A stretch of DNA of 6,531 bases from Calditrichaeota bacterium AABM5.125.24 (GTDB taxonomy: Bacteria > Electryoneota > AABM5-125-24 > Hatepunaeales > Hatepunaeaceae). A program made the translations under genes and the position numbers. The stretch covers positions 1 through 6,531 of the forward strand of contig MWJR01000013.1 in NCBI GenBank assembly GCA_002127415.1, given 5' to 3'. The first letter of the stretch is position 1. Each line of letters begins with the position of its first letter. The notes beneath the pieces are model-generated. The model made no database searches. It saw only the letters and a program-made list of their open reading frames with translations, and was not told the origin of the DNA. Shown one piece after another: positions 5,854 to 6,531 of the stretch.

Positions 5854-5930
5854 TGAAATAGTGTTGGCATCCGGTAGACACCGGATTCTTTTCCGTCACA
5901 CGAGGGCGTGTGACAGCACCTATTACTTCA
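5854..5930. repeat. Double-hairpin palindromic element upstream of hdrC
   Basis: Two perfect 7-bp hairpins lie close together: ATCCGGT-AGAC-ACCGGAT (5869-5886) and GTCACAC-GAGGGC-GTGTGAC (5895-5914). Flanking CTGAAATAG near 5853 and CTATTACTTCAG near 5920 can pair imperfectly, enclosing both. Everything sits 50-130 bases before the hdrC start, so if transcription begins upstream it would lie in the mRNA leader. No T-run follows on the minus strand. It could be a leader structure, an mRNA-stabilising element or a small mobile repeat. Confidence 0.5.
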
Positions 5931-5953
5931 GGAAGAAAATATTTGACAGAAGC

Positions 5954-6020
5954 AGTGGGTGAAGCGCAGCGAAACCCATCTTCGGAATACATAAAATGAT
6001 GGATTTTTCACCCATCCTAC
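5954..6020. repeat. Palindromic repeat of the TGGGTGAA type
   Basis: TGGGTGAA (5956-5963) is inverted at TTCACCCA (6007-6014), an 8-bp perfect pair enclosing an inner palindrome in which TGGGT (5956-5960) can instead pair with ACCCA (about 5974-5978) around CGCAGCG. Read on the minus strand, the right part begins GTAGGATGGGTG, the style of a dispersed repeat known from many bacterial genomes. No open frame of interest lies here. Confidence 0.5.
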
Positions 6021-6025
6021 TAATC

Positions 6026-6043
6026 TATACATAGCGTTGTATA
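6026..6043. promoter_or_regulatory. Small AT-rich inverted repeat, possible operator
   Basis: TATACA (6026-6031), spacer TAGCGT, TGTATA (6038-6043) form a perfect 6-bp inverted repeat in an AT-rich patch about 220 bases upstream of hdrC, between two larger repeats. Its size and symmetry would suit a dimeric DNA-binding protein, but there is a single copy and no recognisable promoter around it, so this is weak. Confidence 0.2.
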
Positions 6044-6070
6044 TTTATGCGCATTCATTAACTCATCATT

Positions 6071-6219
6071 CCGGCGAAACAGTCCGTCCAAGAATGGTGT
6101 CATTGCGAGGAACGAAGTGACGAAGCAATCTTTAAGCTACTGATTATGGGAAAGATTGCTTCGCTACGCTCGCAATGACAACCGAACTTTAACAATTCTC
6201 GGACAGACTGGAAAGCCGG
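6071..6219. repeat. Nested palindromes: inner GCAATGACA-type element inside an outer inverted repeat
   Basis: Outer arms 6071-6095 and 6195-6219 are inverted copies matching at 19 of 25 positions (cores GTCC..AGAAT and ATTCT.GGAC). Between them, 6098-6133 and 6151-6180 form a second inverted repeat: TGTCATTGCGAG at one end, CTCGCAATGACA at the other, and AAGCAATCTTT/AAAGATTGCTT inside. The left inner arm has six extra bases. The inner element belongs to a very common style of dispersed repeat in anaerobe genomes. The arrangement suggests one element inserted into another. No coding sequence is present. Confidence 0.65.
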
Positions 6220-6243
6220 AATCCAGGTCCTATTACTCCGACC

Positions 6244-6260
6244 ATTTTATAGTAGACATT
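6244..6260. repeat. Solo copy of the terminal motif of the 876-1042 element
   Basis: These 17 bases match the reverse complement of 1026-1042 at 15 positions, and the core TTTAT.GTAGACA also occurs at 888-899. It may be one end of a degraded member of the same repeat family. The sequence beyond the motif diverges. Confidence 0.45.
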
Positions 6261-6275
6261 CTCCTGTTATCCCCT

Positions 6276-6397
6276 CCTGCTATTGCAGGGGGGGATTAAG
6301 GGGGGGTGATTGTTTGTCCGGAATATTGTATCTATAGTCTGAATTATGAGATAAGAACACAACCCCCCTTTTATTCCCCCTTCAACAGAAGGGGGGA
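6276..6397. repeat. G-run/C-run inverted repeat
   Basis: A small hairpin CCTGC-TATT-GCAGG (6276-6289) leads into two G-runs separated by ATTAA (about 6286-6306), which are mirrored by two C-runs at 6363-6380 (CCCCCC, TTTTATT, CCCCC), with another G-run at 6391-6396. The roughly 55-base AT-rich middle has no gene. It has the form of the C-run/TTAA repeats seen in many anaerobe genomes. Part is open in a plus-strand frame from 6306, but that frame has no coding features. Confidence 0.5.
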
Positions 6398-6471
6398 GAT
6401 CAGCAGATTACAGACAATTCATATAAACAATAAGGTGGTCTGGTTAATATATATACAAAATGTTACGCCTT

Positions 6472-6521
6472 TTCTGGGTTCCAGCCCCTGCTTCCGCAGG
6501 GACATGCTTTCGCTGGAACGA
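6472..6521. repeat. Hairpin repeat at the right edge (GGTTCCAGC type)
   Basis: TTCCAGC (6479-6485) pairs with GCTGGAA (6512-6518) and encloses CCCTGC-TTCC-GCAGGG (6486-6501), a perfect 6-bp stem. It ends GGAACGAC, comparable to the GGAATGAC end of the repeat near 1012-1019. It may continue beyond the window. Confidence 0.5.
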
Positions 6522-6531
6522 CGATAGAGAT

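Larger units (their letters stand above)
5805..6531. other. Gene-free region upstream of hdrC, filled with repeats
   Basis: About 730 bases with no convincing gene on either strand. Five or more unrelated palindromic repeats occupy most of it. AT-rich patches near 5935-5950 and 6020-6050 could hold the promoter for the minus-strand operon, but no pair of -35 and -10 boxes stands out. No tRNA, rRNA or CRISPR structure was seen. Confidence 0.6.

Noticed and set aside
5145..5861. 238-residue open frame on the plus strand
   Set aside because: It is antisense to hdrC and the start of hdrB, which have complete cysteine motifs and good ribosome binding sites; its translation shows no recognisable domain.
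5935..5990. Promoter for hdrC read on the minus strand (CTGTCA ... TAATAG)
   Set aside because: The boxes match consensus poorly and the region is repeat DNA, so a promoter cannot be claimed from sequence alone.
5801..5992. 63-residue minus-strand frame just upstream of hdrC
   Set aside because: It runs through the palindromic repeats and overlaps the hdrC ribosome binding site; its composition looks like translated repeat DNA.
6306..6527. 73-residue plus-strand frame at the right edge
   Set aside because: It is composed of repeat sequence and AT-rich DNA with no ribosome binding site or family resemblance.
5805..6531. CRISPR array
   Set aside because: The repeats are different palindromes at irregular spacing; there is no regular alternation of identical repeats and unique spacers, and no cas gene.

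Overview
The window looks like chromosomal DNA from a strictly anaerobic bacterium of intermediate G+C, probably one with hydrogen- or ferredoxin-linked energy metabolism. This rests on heterodisulfide reductase (Hdr) homologues followed by the regulatory genes that in many anaerobes accompany NuoE/NuoF/HydA-type electron-bifurcating [FeFe] hydrogenases. The lineage cannot be fixed from the sequence. The dispersed palindromic repeats resemble those of repeat-rich anaerobe genomes such as Desulfobacterota or Chloroflexi; that is only an impression.

Every convincing gene is on the minus strand, so the locus reads right to left. It opens at about 5804 with hdrC (5804-5229), hdrB (5232-4351) and a short hdrA-like gene (4354-3506). 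A signalling block follows: a DRTGG-domain protein (3504-3148), a CBS-pair/anti-sigma-type ATPase fusion (about 3128-2181), a second DRTGG protein (2203-1865) and a PHP-domain phosphoesterase (1871-1083). These seven genes overlap or nearly touch and look like one translationally coupled operon. After a 236-base gap comes a GHKL-ATPase protein (846-322). After a further 270-base gap the first 17 codons of a probable NuoE-like [2Fe-2S] subunit run off the left edge.

The two gaps inside the gene series and the whole 5805-6531 region hold no credible gene. They are filled with palindromic, MITE-like repeats, some nested and some touching gene ends: one terminal repeat contains the stop codon of the 846-322 gene, and the last roughly 20 codons of the PHP gene look like repeat DNA.

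Working model: HdrB/HdrC and the short HdrA-like flavoprotein form an electron-transfer module that acts with, or is co-expressed with, a bifurcating hydrogenase encoded beyond the left edge. The CBS/ATPase, twin DRTGG, PHP and GHKL proteins would form a cytoplasmic sensory circuit controlling it. The gene identities are well supported by motifs; the circuit is inference.
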